Assembly (NCBI GenBank): GCA_023450935.1
Contig: JAEXGH010000005.1
Coordinates: forward strand, 89,410 to 153,409
Direction: 5' to 3'
Origin: Verrucomicrobiota bacterium
GTDB lineage: Bacteria; Verrucomicrobiota; Verrucomicrobiia; Opitutales; Intestinicryptomonadaceae
DNA length: 64,000 nucleotides
Of the stretch, positions 53,111-61,279 are shown in pieces (positions within the stretch are counted from its first letter, which is position 1; every line of letters starts with the position of its first letter). The notes under the pieces were generated by a model that saw only the letters and a list, made by a program, of their open reading frames with translations, was not told where the DNA came from and ran no database searches. The position numbers and the translations under genes are program-made.

Positions 53111-53596
53111 CTACAGTTCATACCAAGACTTCGGCGCGTAGACTGCGTTGTAGCGCGCCCCCGCGCTCTTGAGCTCGGCGAACGCCCGCGCCAACGACGC
53201 GCCCGCTGCGTCTATGCGCGAAGCCATCTCCGGCCAAGCCGCCTTCAAATCCACAAGCGCGCGCGTCTGGTTGTTTTGATATGACGAAATGAAATTCGCA
53301 AGCGTGGAATCGGCCTTTTTCAAGTCCTGTTCATACATCTGCCTTTCGAGGGCGGCAAATCCGCCCCACGCCGCAGAATATCTGCCGAACGCCTCGGCAA
53401 AAGGAGCTGGACACCCCGCAAGGTTCGCCGAATTGAGCTTTGCAACGACCGCCGACGGGGAGCCGGAATTGTCCAGCACGCTCATATTGTATGCGTAGAC
53501 CGAATCTACCGCGACTTTTTCGGGGGAAACGTAGCCGGAACCCGCGCACCCCGAAAGCACAAACGCCGCACAGAAAACATAGATATATTTTTTCAT
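53111..53596 (-). CDS. Putative small lipoprotein, unknown function
   Basis: The 161-residue product has signal MKKYIYVFCAAFVLSGC with lipobox Cys17. The mature part is Ala-rich and mostly helical (AFGRYSAAWGGFAALERQMYE and DLKKADSTLANFISSYQ), suggesting a small helical bundle. No family is recognised. It is the last gene of the lpxR-thiC unit, 42 bases beyond the C_GCAxxG gene, with a terminator behind it. Confidence 0.8.
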   Translation of the reverse strand: MKKYIYVFCAAFVLSGCAGSGYVSPEKVAVDSVYAYNMSVLDNSGSPSAVVAKLNSANLAGCPAPFAEAFGRYSAAWGGFAALERQMYEQDLKKADSTLANFISSYQNNQTRALVDLKAAWPEMASRIDAAGASLARAFAELKSAGARYNAVYAPKSWYEL

Positions 53597-53638
53597 ATTT
53601 TTTCCTTCGCAGTCCGTATCGGAACGGCGCGGAAAAAA

Positions 53639-54076
53639 TTAAATCTTCTGCGCGATTGCATCGGCATTGCCAACCACGCGCAGGCACGGACGCTCGGCGT
53701 AGTAGCGGTCAGTCCGTTCGTCGGGGGACGGGGGCGTGGGCGCGCCCTTTTGCAGGTCGAGGATTTCGCGGCAAATTATAGAGCCGTTTAGGCGGACAAA
53801 ATCGCGGGCAAGGTTTTGGACGAATTCGTAGACGGCCTTTTTGCGTTCCCCGTCGGGCTGCGCGGCGGCGTCTCTCGCCAAACCCGCGAGCATTGCGCAC
53901 GCCGAAAACGCGCCGCAGACTTCGCGCATTCTGCCGACGCCCCCGCCCAGCCCCTCGGCTATGCGCAGAGCAGTTTTTTCGTCCACACCGAAGCGCGGCG
54001 CATTGGCGGCGAACACCGATTGCGAGCAGTTGTAGCCCGCCAAAAAAAGTTTCTGGGCGGGAGTAAAATTATCCAT
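53639..54076 (-). CDS. C_GCAxxG_C_C family (putative redox) protein
   Basis: The 145-residue protein carries the family signature: GYNCSQSVF, then GLGGGVGRMREVCGAFSACAM, a later Cys in ICREIL and a fourth in RPCLRVV. The conserved cysteines are thought to bind a metal or work in redox chemistry; function is unproven. Its start overlaps the thiC stop by 8 bases, so the two are coupled. That may mean a link to the iron-sulfur ThiC enzyme. Confidence 0.88.
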   Translation of the reverse strand: MDNFTPAQKLFLAGYNCSQSVFAANAPRFGVDEKTALRIAEGLGGGVGRMREVCGAFSACAMLAGLARDAAAQPDGERKKAVYEFVQNLARDFVRLNGSIICREILDLQKGAPTPPSPDERTDRYYAERPCLRVVGNADAIAQKI

Positions 54077-55811
54077 TTTCCTTCATCATTCCTTTCAGCT
54101 CGAGCGACGCGCGCATCGAGCAAAATTTTGGCCCGCACATTGTGCAGTAGTGCATCGACGCGTTGTCGGGCGAGAAGTTCGGGTCGTGCTTTTTGCGGAA
54201 CTCCGCTGCGCGTTCGGGGTCGAGCGAAAGGTTTATCTGGTCGAGCCAGCGCAGCTCTATTCGCGCCTTGCTCATTGCGTTGTCGCGGTATTGCGCGGCG
54301 GGGTGCCCCTTCGCCAAATCGACCGCGTGCGCGGCGAGTTTGAACGCCAACACGCCCTCGCGAACGTCGTCCTTTTCGGGAAGCCCCAAATGCTCTTTGG
54401 GAGTTACGTAGCAGAGCATTGCCGTTCCGTGCCAGCCGATTATCGCCCCGCCGATTGCCGCGGTGATGTGGTCGTAGCCCGCGGCGATGTCGGTTACGAG
54501 CGGCCCGAGCGTGTAGAACGGTGCTTCGTCGCACCAATCGAGCTGGTTTTGCATATTTTTTTGAATCATCTGCATCGGCACGTGCCCCGGGCCTTCGCAC
54601 ATAACCTGAACGTTGTGCCCCCAAGCGCGGCGGCAAAGCTCTCCCTGCACTTTGAGTTCGCCGAACTGGGCGGAATCGTTGGCGTCGGCAAGCGCGCCGG
54701 GGCGGAGGCCGTCGCCTATCGAGAATGCAATATCGTAGGCTGCCATGATTTCGCAGATTTCGTCCCAGTGTTCGAAGAGGAAGTTTTCGCGGTTGTGCGC
54801 CAAACACCACTTCGCCATAATCGAGCCGCCTCGGGAGGCTATGCCCGCCATTCGCTCGGCGACGGCGGGAATGAATTCGCGCAGAACGCCCGCGTGGATT
54901 GTGAAGTAGTCGACGCCCTGCTGCGCCTGCTCTACGAGAACGTCGCGGTAGATATCCCAAGACAAGTCCTCCACAACGCCGCCGACCTTTTCCAAAGCCT
55001 GATACAGCGGCACAGTGCCCACGGGCGTGGGGCAGTTTCTGACAATCCATTCGCGCGTGGCGTGAATGTCCGCGCCCGTGGACAGGTCCATAAGCGTATC
55101 GGAGCCCCACTTGACAGCCCACAGCATTTTTTCGACCTCCTCGGGAATGGACGACGCCATCGAAGAATTGCCTATATTTGTGTTGATTTTCACCAGAAAA
55201 TTTCTGCCTATGATTGCGGGCTCAAGCTCGGCGTGGTTTATGTTTGCGGGAATTATGGCGCGCCCGCGCGCAACCTCCTTCATTACGAACTCCGGCGTGA
55301 TTTCGCCCGACGCCGAAAACGCGCCGTTGGATCCCGCATGTTGGATAAACAGCGAATTGCGCGACGCAAACGGAGACATCTTGTGCTCTACCGAGTTTGC
55401 AAGCGCGATGTTTTCGCGCAGGGCCACATACTCCATTTCGGGCGTGATTATGCCGCGGCGCGCGTAATACATCTGCGTCTGCCCCGCGGTGAGTTTGCGG
55501 ACTTCGCGGCGGGCGAAGGGCATTTTTTCGGAAGGCTCCTGCACGCGCTCCACGGCGGAGTCGCCGCGCCGCAAAATCCAGTCGGCGCGCGTTCTGGGAA
55601 GACCTTTGGAAGTGTCGAAACAGAACGATTCATCGCCCCACGCCCCGCTTGTATCGTATATGCGCACGGGTTCATTGGGCGTGCACGTTCCGTCCGAATA
55701 GTTGTGCGACGGCGTCAACTCTACTTCCGTAAAGCCCACTTTCACATTGCCGCGCTCAATGTATACTTTCCTGCGGCGGGGGTTGTCCAAAAAAAGCTTT
55801 TTAATATCCAT
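54069..55811 (-). CDS. thiC: Phosphomethylpyrimidine synthase
   Basis: ThiC rearranges aminoimidazole ribotide to the HMP-P half of thiamine with a 4Fe-4S cluster and SAM. From the ATG at 55811 it has 580 residues with GNSSMASSIPEEVEKM, TVPLYQALEK, IVSRGGSIMAKWC-like SRGGSIMAKWCLAHN, CEGPGHVPM and the C-terminal cluster site CTMCGPKFCSM (CxxCxxxxC). It lies 25 bases after the lpxR-like gene. That gap is too short for a TPP riboswitch, so any thiamine control would have to act further upstream. Confidence 0.97.
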   Translation of the reverse strand: MDIKKLFLDNPRRRKVYIERGNVKVGFTEVELTPSHNYSDGTCTPNEPVRIYDTSGAWGDESFCFDTSKGLPRTRADWILRRGDSAVERVQEPSEKMPFARREVRKLTAGQTQMYYARRGIITPEMEYVALRENIALANSVEHKMSPFASRNSLFIQHAGSNGAFSASGEITPEFVMKEVARGRAIIPANINHAELEPAIIGRNFLVKINTNIGNSSMASSIPEEVEKMLWAVKWGSDTLMDLSTGADIHATREWIVRNCPTPVGTVPLYQALEKVGGVVEDLSWDIYRDVLVEQAQQGVDYFTIHAGVLREFIPAVAERMAGIASRGGSIMAKWCLAHNRENFLFEHWDEICEIMAAYDIAFSIGDGLRPGALADANDSAQFGELKVQGELCRRAWGHNVQVMCEGPGHVPMQMIQKNMQNQLDWCDEAPFYTLGPLVTDIAAGYDHITAAIGGAIIGWHGTAMLCYVTPKEHLGLPEKDDVREGVLAFKLAAHAVDLAKGHPAAQYRDNAMSKARIELRWLDQINLSLDPERAAEFRKKHDPNFSPDNASMHYCTMCGPKFCSMRASLELKGMMKENG

Positions 55812-55835
55812 AATCTTAAAAATTATCAAAAACTA

Positions 55836-56822
55836 CTAAAATAAATATTTAAGCGAAACCGTCCAGAACGTGTGGTGCCCGATGTCCTGTCCGCGGAAAT
55901 CGCGCGTTCGGTAGGTGAGGTTGAAGTCGGCCTGCGCGTTTTTATAGCGCAGCGAAAACCCGCCCATTGGCTCGCACACAAACCACTCGGGATTGAGTTT
56001 GTAGGGCGACGACGCGAACGCCCCGCCGTTTATTGTAATGTCGTAGCCCACAAACCGCGCGCTTGCGCCGCACTGGAAATAAAAGTGGAAATCTGACCCG
56101 CCGCGCGAATACGCTACGTCCGTCGAAGAGGCGTAGTCTATTCTGCAGAAGTCGAAACTCTCGGGCAGATTCGACCCCACGCGCAACAACGCCGAAAGCA
56201 CGCCCTGACACATCACGTTGCCCGCATCGACCGCGCCCGATACGATTGCATCGCACTCAAGCGCGCCGGTCTTTGCGCGCCAAACGCGCTGCGAATGCTT
56301 GTAGGAAAGCACAAACCCGAATTCGTCGTCAAGCTGGTAGTCCCAACCGAGCGGCTCGTCGAAATCGAACGTGTTGTGCCACCACTGTTGGACATCGCCC
56401 GCATATGAATGGCGTCCGAAAATGCCCGCGGTTATCGCGAACGTGTCGAGCGAATTTTCCGTGGCAACGTGCGAGGCCGCGTTCAGGTAAAGCCAGCCCG
56501 CGTATGGGCGGTCGGAAAGCGACGGCACGGGGATTTTTATGGAGCGCGGCACATACATATTCTGCCCGAGAGACAGTGTTTGAAAACGCTTCGCCTTCGG
56601 AGAATCTTTCACGAACAAATCGAGCACCGCGAACTGCGCGGCGTTCGTCCACAGGTTCCCACCCCCGTGCGTCCACTGTATTTTCAGGCCGTTTGTGTAG
56701 TATCTGTCGGAAAAAAACATGTCGTTTTCCGCGAACAGCGAAAGCGCGTCCGCGCACGTCTGCGATGCCGCAAAACACGAAGCAGAAAGCAGAAATGTTG
56801 ACAACCCTACCCAAAATTTCAT
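55836..56822 (-). CDS. lpxR: LpxR-family lipid A 3'-O-deacylase-like outer-membrane protein
   Basis: The 328-residue exported protein (signal 1-18) shows the LpxR/DUF2219 signature: LFAENDMFFSDRYYTNGLKI, TLSLGQNMYVP, DRPYAGWLYLN and GRHSYAGDVQQWWH, ending in a beta-strand with terminal Phe (TVSLKYLF), typical of outer-membrane barrels. The Asn-Asp pair in AENDMFF and the Ser/His of the later motifs fit the calcium-dependent active site. It would remove the 3'-acyloxyacyl group of lipid A. It is upstream of thiC and divergent from rsmD, 12 bases away. Confidence 0.88.
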   Translation of the reverse strand: MKFWVGLSTFLLSASCFAASQTCADALSLFAENDMFFSDRYYTNGLKIQWTHGGGNLWTNAAQFAVLDLFVKDSPKAKRFQTLSLGQNMYVPRSIKIPVPSLSDRPYAGWLYLNAASHVATENSLDTFAITAGIFGRHSYAGDVQQWWHNTFDFDEPLGWDYQLDDEFGFVLSYKHSQRVWRAKTGALECDAIVSGAVDAGNVMCQGVLSALLRVGSNLPESFDFCRIDYASSTDVAYSRGGSDFHFYFQCGASARFVGYDITINGGAFASSPYKLNPEWFVCEPMGGFSLRYKNAQADFNLTYRTRDFRGQDIGHHTFWTVSLKYLF

Positions 56823-56834
56823 AGCCTACAAAAT

Positions 56835-57419
56835 ATGAGAATAACGGCGGGATATGCAAGAAGTATTTTACTCGAAGCCCCCCGCGGAGACGCCACGCGC
56901 CCCGCAACCGACGCCGCGCGTCTGGCCGTATTTTCGTCGCTTGGCGACATTCCCGAAAACGCCGACGTTCTCGACATCTTTGCGGGCACGGGCGCATACG
57001 GGCTTGAGGCTGCAAGCAGAGGCGCCAAAAGCGCGGTTTTTGTGGAAAAATCCCCCGCCGCGTTCGCCTTTTTAAAACGCAACATTGCGCGGGTTCAAAA
57101 GCTCGTTCACGCGAAGCTGTCCGCCGCGCTCGCCGACTGTTTCAAGTGCAAATACGCGCTATCCGACGAAGCGTTCGACCTGATTTTCGCCGACCCGCCG
57201 TATGCGCTTTTAGGCGACGCCGATTTTCTGAAAAGTCTTTTCGAGCTGTTAGACAGGGTCGCGCGCAAGAACGCCTACATAATTCTTGAAGCCCCCGCCG
57301 AATTCGAACCCGACATACCCGAAGGATTCGAGCTAATAAAGCGTTTGGGCAAAAAATCAAAAGGCAAACCCTCTCAGTTAATTTTTTTACATATTGGGAA
57401 GGAGCAACAACCGGCATAG
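56835..57419 (+). CDS. rsmD: 16S rRNA (guanine-N2)-methyltransferase RsmD
   Basis: The 194-residue class I SAM methyltransferase has MRITAGYARSILLEAPRGD at the start, the SAM loop DIFAGTGAYGLEAASRGA and the catalytic FADPPYAL. These match RsmD, which methylates G966 of 16S rRNA. It begins 12 bases from the divergent lpxR-like gene, so their promoters must overlap the opposite coding sequences. Confidence 0.94.
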   Translation: MRITAGYARSILLEAPRGDATRPATDAARLAVFSSLGDIPENADVLDIFAGTGAYGLEAASRGAKSAVFVEKSPAAFAFLKRNIARVQKLVHAKLSAALADCFKCKYALSDEAFDLIFADPPYALLGDADFLKSLFELLDRVARKNAYIILEAPAEFEPDIPEGFELIKRLGKKSKGKPSQLIFLHIGKEQQPA

Positions 57420-57465
57420 CCGATGTGCCTCCTATTTTTAATCAAATTTTCGATACGCCCAAAGG

Positions 57466-57490
57466 GGAGGCGGATTGTTTTGCCGCCACC
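57466..57490. repeat. Hairpin of the dispersed family in the rsmD-argA convergent gap
   Basis: GGCGGATTGTTTTGCCGCC (within 57466-57490) pairs GGCGG/CCGCC around TTTTG. Flanking ATTAAAGCGG-like text on the minus strand resembles the context of the 4.8- and 27.5-kb hairpins. The rest of the 220-base gap holds no supported gene. Confidence 0.5.
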
Positions 57491-57640
57491 GCTTTAATCT
57501 CCGATTAAAATTCTATTTTTAAACCTCCAAACAACTCTTTGCGCAACCGCGTATCCCGACTGCTATTTCAAGTTTTCGACCTCCCAAAAACGGGGGGCGT
57601 TGGCGCAGTCAATTAGAAACCGCCCGCTTCCCGCAAAAGG

Positions 57641-58954
57641 CTACAAAGCAAAAAGGAAAACTTTTGAATTGCGTCCCGCCGCCCTGTATTTTTCAAGGCG
57701 CGCCGCGGGCAATTCAGCCGGCTCAACTTCCCTGAATCCGCACGCCGCAGTGAAAAACGGCGCGCTTTTGGTGCTCAGCGAAAACAGCTTTTTAAACCCG
57801 CGCTCCGCCGCCTTCATTTTCACGAACTCGACCATTTTTTTGCCGACGCCGTTGCCCTGATAAAACGGCTGCACGTGCAGGCTTGCAAGCTCCGCGCAGC
57901 CGCCGCCCAAGTCGAGCAGGCTCACGACGCCTATTATGCTTGCGTCCATTTCGTAGACGAAATAGGAGCCGATTTTCGCGGCTATTTCCTCGCGCGAACG
58001 GAACACCAAATTTTGCGTTTTCGCCGAAACGGACGTGATGTTGAAAATCTGCGAAACGTCGTCGTCCGTGGCGCGGCGTATGCGCTGGTATTCGTCGGCG
58101 TAAATCATTGTAGCGCAGCCGACTTTATCGAAAAGCTCGGTGAGCAGGCAGGCAAATTCGCGCCCGTCGAGAATATGCGCGCGCGGCGTGCGCTGGCTTT
58201 CCAACGCTTTTACCGCGCACTTTACTTTTGAGAGCACGCGCGGGTCTACAAGGCTTTCGCGCTCCGCCAAAATGTGCTTTACCTCCGCAATCGGGAACGC
58301 CACGGCGCGTTCGGCGCCGAGCAACAACCCGCGCGTTTCCGTCATATAAATGAGTTTGGACGCCGAAAGCCCCATAGCAAGCTCTGCGGCGAGGTCGTCG
58401 GAATTCATGCGGAACAACCGCCCCTGCGCGTTGACTGCCATCGGCGAAATTATCGGAATCATTCCCAGCGAAAGCAGGTTCTGCAAAACGTGGAAATCGA
58501 CCTTCTCAATGCGCCCCGCGTTTAGGTAGTCTACGCCCGAAATTATGCCGACCTCCGTGGCGCGGACGGCGTTTGTGCACACGCAGTTTATATTGCGCGT
58601 CGCGAAGGCGTCGATAATTGTCTGGGAGAGGTTGGCGGAGATTTCCTTCGCCAGATTCAGAGTTGCATCGTCAACGACATTCGTGCCGTAGACGTCGGAA
58701 ATTTCCACGCCGCGCTCCGCCGCCGCCTTTTTAAGCTGGCTTCCGATTCCGTGGACTACCACGACGTTTATGCCCAGACTGCGCAGGACGGCGATGTCGG
58801 TTATTATGTCGGAAAAATTGTCGCACCCCACCACGCTGCCGTCGATGGAAATGACGAACGTCTGGTTTTGATACAGCGGCACATACTCCAGAATGCCGCG
58901 CAAATCAGAAGCTTTGATTGTTATTTTTTTGGGCTCCGGTATCAGACTTTCCAT
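57641..58954 (-). CDS. argA: Amino-acid N-acetyltransferase (N-acetylglutamate synthase)
   Basis: ArgA makes N-acetylglutamate for arginine synthesis. The 437-residue protein (ATG at 58954) has an amino-acid-kinase domain (about 20-280, VVVVHGIGSQLKKAAAERG, SPMAVNAQGRLFRMNSDDLA) and a C-terminal GNAT domain (290-437, IRRATDDDVSQIF, LHVQPFYQGNGVGKKMVEFV, KSAPFFTAACGF). This fusion is the classic ArgA form. It ends a pyrD-efp-argA unit, 27 bases after efp. Confidence 0.94.
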   Translation of the reverse strand: MESLIPEPKKITIKASDLRGILEYVPLYQNQTFVISIDGSVVGCDNFSDIITDIAVLRSLGINVVVVHGIGSQLKKAAAERGVEISDVYGTNVVDDATLNLAKEISANLSQTIIDAFATRNINCVCTNAVRATEVGIISGVDYLNAGRIEKVDFHVLQNLLSLGMIPIISPMAVNAQGRLFRMNSDDLAAELAMGLSASKLIYMTETRGLLLGAERAVAFPIAEVKHILAERESLVDPRVLSKVKCAVKALESQRTPRAHILDGREFACLLTELFDKVGCATMIYADEYQRIRRATDDDVSQIFNITSVSAKTQNLVFRSREEIAAKIGSYFVYEMDASIIGVVSLLDLGGGCAELASLHVQPFYQGNGVGKKMVEFVKMKAAERGFKKLFSLSTKSAPFFTAACGFREVEPAELPAARLEKYRAAGRNSKVFLFAL

Positions 58955-58981
58955 AACGGCGTGGTGCGGGCGCAAAAACCG

Positions 58982-59539
58982 CTATGCGCGGCTGATGTAG
59001 GTGTTGTCCTCTGTGCGGACTTTGATTTTGTCGCCCTGCTTGATGAACAGGGGAACTTGCAGCACTACCCCATTGGCGAGCGTAACGGCCTTTGTGGGGG
59101 CGGAGGAAGTGTCGCCGCGCAGGCCTTCGGCGGCCTCGGTTACCTCTATTTCGATATTGTTGGGAAGCTCTACCGAAACGGGGTTTCCGTCAACGAACAG
59201 AATGTTGTAGCTTACGCCCTCCTGCAGCCATTTAACGTCTTCGCCGATTGTCGATTTCATCAGAACGATGTCGTCGAAAGTTTCGGTGTCGATAAAGTGG
59301 TAGTGGTCGCCGTCGATATACGAAAATTCGAGGGGTCTGTTGGTCGTGTGGCAGAATTCGACAGAATCCGTGGAACGGAATTTTACCGCCGTTGACGCGT
59401 TTGTGTCGAGGTTGCGCAGAACCGTCTGCACGAAGCCCGCCTGACGCCCCTGCGTGCGGTGAAGCATGCTCATTACCGCGTGCGGAACGCCGTTATACAT
59501 TATTACCCTGCCTTTTCTGATGTCTGTGGGATTTGCCAT
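58982..59539 (-). CDS. efp: Elongation factor P, arginine type
   Basis: EF-P relieves ribosome stalling at proline runs. The 185-residue protein (ATG at 59539, AGGAAA upstream) has KRGRVIMYNGVPH-like KGRVIMYNGVPH, the domain I loop HRTQGRQAGFVQTVLRNL, FRSTDSVEF and LEFSYIDGDHYHFID, and VELPNNIEIEV. The tip residue is Arg32, where E. coli has the modified Lys34. Arg32 EF-Ps of other phyla are rhamnosylated by EarP. An earP gene is not in the window. It lies between pyrD and argA. Confidence 0.95.
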   Translation of the reverse strand: MANPTDIRKGRVIMYNGVPHAVMSMLHRTQGRQAGFVQTVLRNLDTNASTAVKFRSTDSVEFCHTTNRPLEFSYIDGDHYHFIDTETFDDIVLMKSTIGEDVKWLQEGVSYNILFVDGNPVSVELPNNIEIEVTEAAEGLRGDTSSAPTKAVTLANGVVLQVPLFIKQGDKIKVRTEDNTYISRA

Positions 59540-59574
59540 ATATTTTTCCTGTTTCTTGATGAATGTAGTTTTAA

Positions 59575-60636
59575 TTAAAGCCAGTCGCTGTCCTTCCACA
59601 GCAGCGATTTCGCCACGGAGCGCGCGAAGAACGGCCCGCGGAAAATCATGCCCGTGTAAATCTGAACCAAGCTTGCGCCCGCGTTGAGCATATCGCCCGC
59701 GCGCTTGCAGTCGGTAATGCCGCCGACGCCGATAATCGGGAGTTTGCCGTCGGTCGCTTTCGAGATGTAGCGGACAATTTCCAGACTGCGCTCGAAAAGC
59801 GGTTTGCCGCTCATGCCGCCCTTGGGCTGCATGTTTTCGCACGCGCGCGAAATTGTTGTGTTTGTGGCGCAAATGCCGTCGAGCTTGAACGAGAGCAGAA
59901 CCTCCAAGATGGAGTCGATTTCTTTGAAAGTCAAATCGGGGGCGATTTTCAGGACAATCGGAATCCTTCCGACCGACAGTTTTTTCGCCCTGTCCTCGTT
60001 CGCCTTTGTTATCGCGCCCAAGAGGTTCGGGAGGAAATCCCTGCCCTGAAGGCGGCGCAGTTCGGGCGTGTTGGGGCTGCTGACGTTGATTACGAAAAAG
60101 TCGGCGTAGTCGGCGAGGGCATTGAAGCTGAAAAGGTAGTCCTCCGCGGCGTTTTCAAGCGGCGTTATTTTCGACTTGCCTATGTTGATTCCCAGCGGGC
60201 ACTTTCTTCTGCCCTTCTTCGAAACCGTGGCGGCAAGGCGCGCGGCAATCTCCTCCGCGCCGTCGTTGGGGAAGCCGCAGCTGTTGACAACCGCCTCCAA
60301 GTCGGGATAGCGGAACATTCTCGGTTTCGGATTTCCCGCCTGCTTGAGCATCGAAACCGTTCCTATCTCGACGTGTCCGAACCCGAACGCGGGCGCGGCG
60401 CGGAACGCGTATGCGTCTTTGTCGAACCCCGCCGCCAAACCGACGCGGTTGGGAAAATCGATTCCGAAAACGCGGACGGGCTTTTTAGTTTTCACAAGGC
60501 TCAAATACTCCATGAATGCGCGCAGCGGGGGTATTGCCCCGACGATTTTCATGGCCTGCAACGCCATATCGTGGGCGACTTCGGGATTCTGTTTGAACAG
60601 AATCGGCCTGACGAGGTTTTCGTAGAATGAATCCAT
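59575..60636 (-). CDS. pyrD: Dihydroorotate dehydrogenase (quinone), class 2
   Basis: PyrD oxidises dihydroorotate and passes electrons to the quinone pool. From the ATG at 60636 it has 353 residues. The N-terminal helices (MDSFYENLVRPILFKQNPE) that insert into the membrane mark class 2. The barrel has GIDFPNRVGLAAGFDKD, GTVSMLKQAGNPKPRMFR, FVINVSSPNTPELR (catalytic Ser) and IIGVGGITDCKRAGDML. An open frame extends to 60729 but with untypical residues. It heads pyrD-efp-argA. Confidence 0.96.
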   Translation of the reverse strand: MDSFYENLVRPILFKQNPEVAHDMALQAMKIVGAIPPLRAFMEYLSLVKTKKPVRVFGIDFPNRVGLAAGFDKDAYAFRAAPAFGFGHVEIGTVSMLKQAGNPKPRMFRYPDLEAVVNSCGFPNDGAEEIAARLAATVSKKGRRKCPLGINIGKSKITPLENAAEDYLFSFNALADYADFFVINVSSPNTPELRRLQGRDFLPNLLGAITKANEDRAKKLSVGRIPIVLKIAPDLTFKEIDSILEVLLSFKLDGICATNTTISRACENMQPKGGMSGKPLFERSLEIVRYISKATDGKLPIIGVGGITDCKRAGDMLNAGASLVQIYTGMIFRGPFFARSVAKSLLWKDSDWL

Positions 60637-60801
60637 AGTGTGTCCGAAAAAATTCTGATTTACCAAAAACGGCGCGCGAATACGCAGACACCGACTTGAA
60701 AAAACATTGCGCAAAATTCTGTCAAACACGCGGGATAATACAAGATTTTTTTTCGAACGCCGCCGCTGCGGTTGTTCCCCTTCCCGACACGGGCTAAAAA
60801 C

Positions 60802-60830
60802 TTGACAGCCCGACGCCCCCGCGCTTGAAT
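60802..60830 (+). promoter_or_regulatory. Candidate promoter of rlmH with a very short leader
   Basis: A perfect TTGACA (60802-60807) is followed after 17 bases by TTGAAT (60825-60830). Transcription would start near 60837, within a few bases of the rlmH start (ATG 60842), so the message could be almost leaderless. The -10 is imperfect. Confidence 0.35.
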
Positions 60831-60841
60831 CGGCGGTGAGT

Positions 60842-61279
60842 ATGATAAAACTTGTGGCAGTCGGGAAAATGAAAAACAGGGCGTTGGCTGAATTGTGCGC
60901 CGACTATTTTTCGCGCATAAGACGCTTCTGCAACCTTGAATGCGTCGAAATAAAAGACTCCACACCCGCCGCCGAGGCCGACAAAATGCTCGACGCGCTC
61001 AAAAATTTCCGCGGGCGCGTCTACGTCCTGAGCGAAGAGGGCAAGATGTTCTCTTCGGTGGAACTGTCGAAAATGCTCGAGTCCGACCTCATGCGCGGGG
61101 CGAGCGCGTTCGTAATAGGCGGACCGTTCGGTTTGGACGACAAAATCAGAAAGCGCGCCGACATTGTAATGTCGCTTTCACCCATGACTTTCACGCACGA
61201 ATTCGCCCGCGCAATCATTGCCGAGCAGCTTTACAGGGCGAAAACAATAACGGCAAAAATCGGATACCACCACGAATGA
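60842..61279 (+). CDS. rlmH: 23S rRNA (pseudouridine1915-N3)-methyltransferase RlmH
   Basis: RlmH methylates pseudouridine 1915 in helix 69 of mature ribosomes. The 145-residue SPOUT protein has IKLVAVGKMKNRALAEL, FVIGGPFGLDD (SAM knot) and FTHEFARAIIAEQLYRA with the C-terminal YHHE. ATG 60842 is favoured, and a GTG at 60836 would add two residues. Its stop overlaps the start of the next gene by 4 bases. Confidence 0.95.
   Translation: MIKLVAVGKMKNRALAELCADYFSRIRRFCNLECVEIKDSTPAAEADKMLDALKNFRGRVYVLSEEGKMFSSVELSKMLESDLMRGASAFVIGGPFGLDDKIRKRADIVMSLSPMTFTHEFARAIIAEQLYRAKTITAKIGYHHE

Noticed and set aside
55812..55835. TPP riboswitch upstream of thiC
   Set aside because: Only 24 bases separate thiC from the upstream gene, too short for the aptamer, and no CUGAGA-type core is present.
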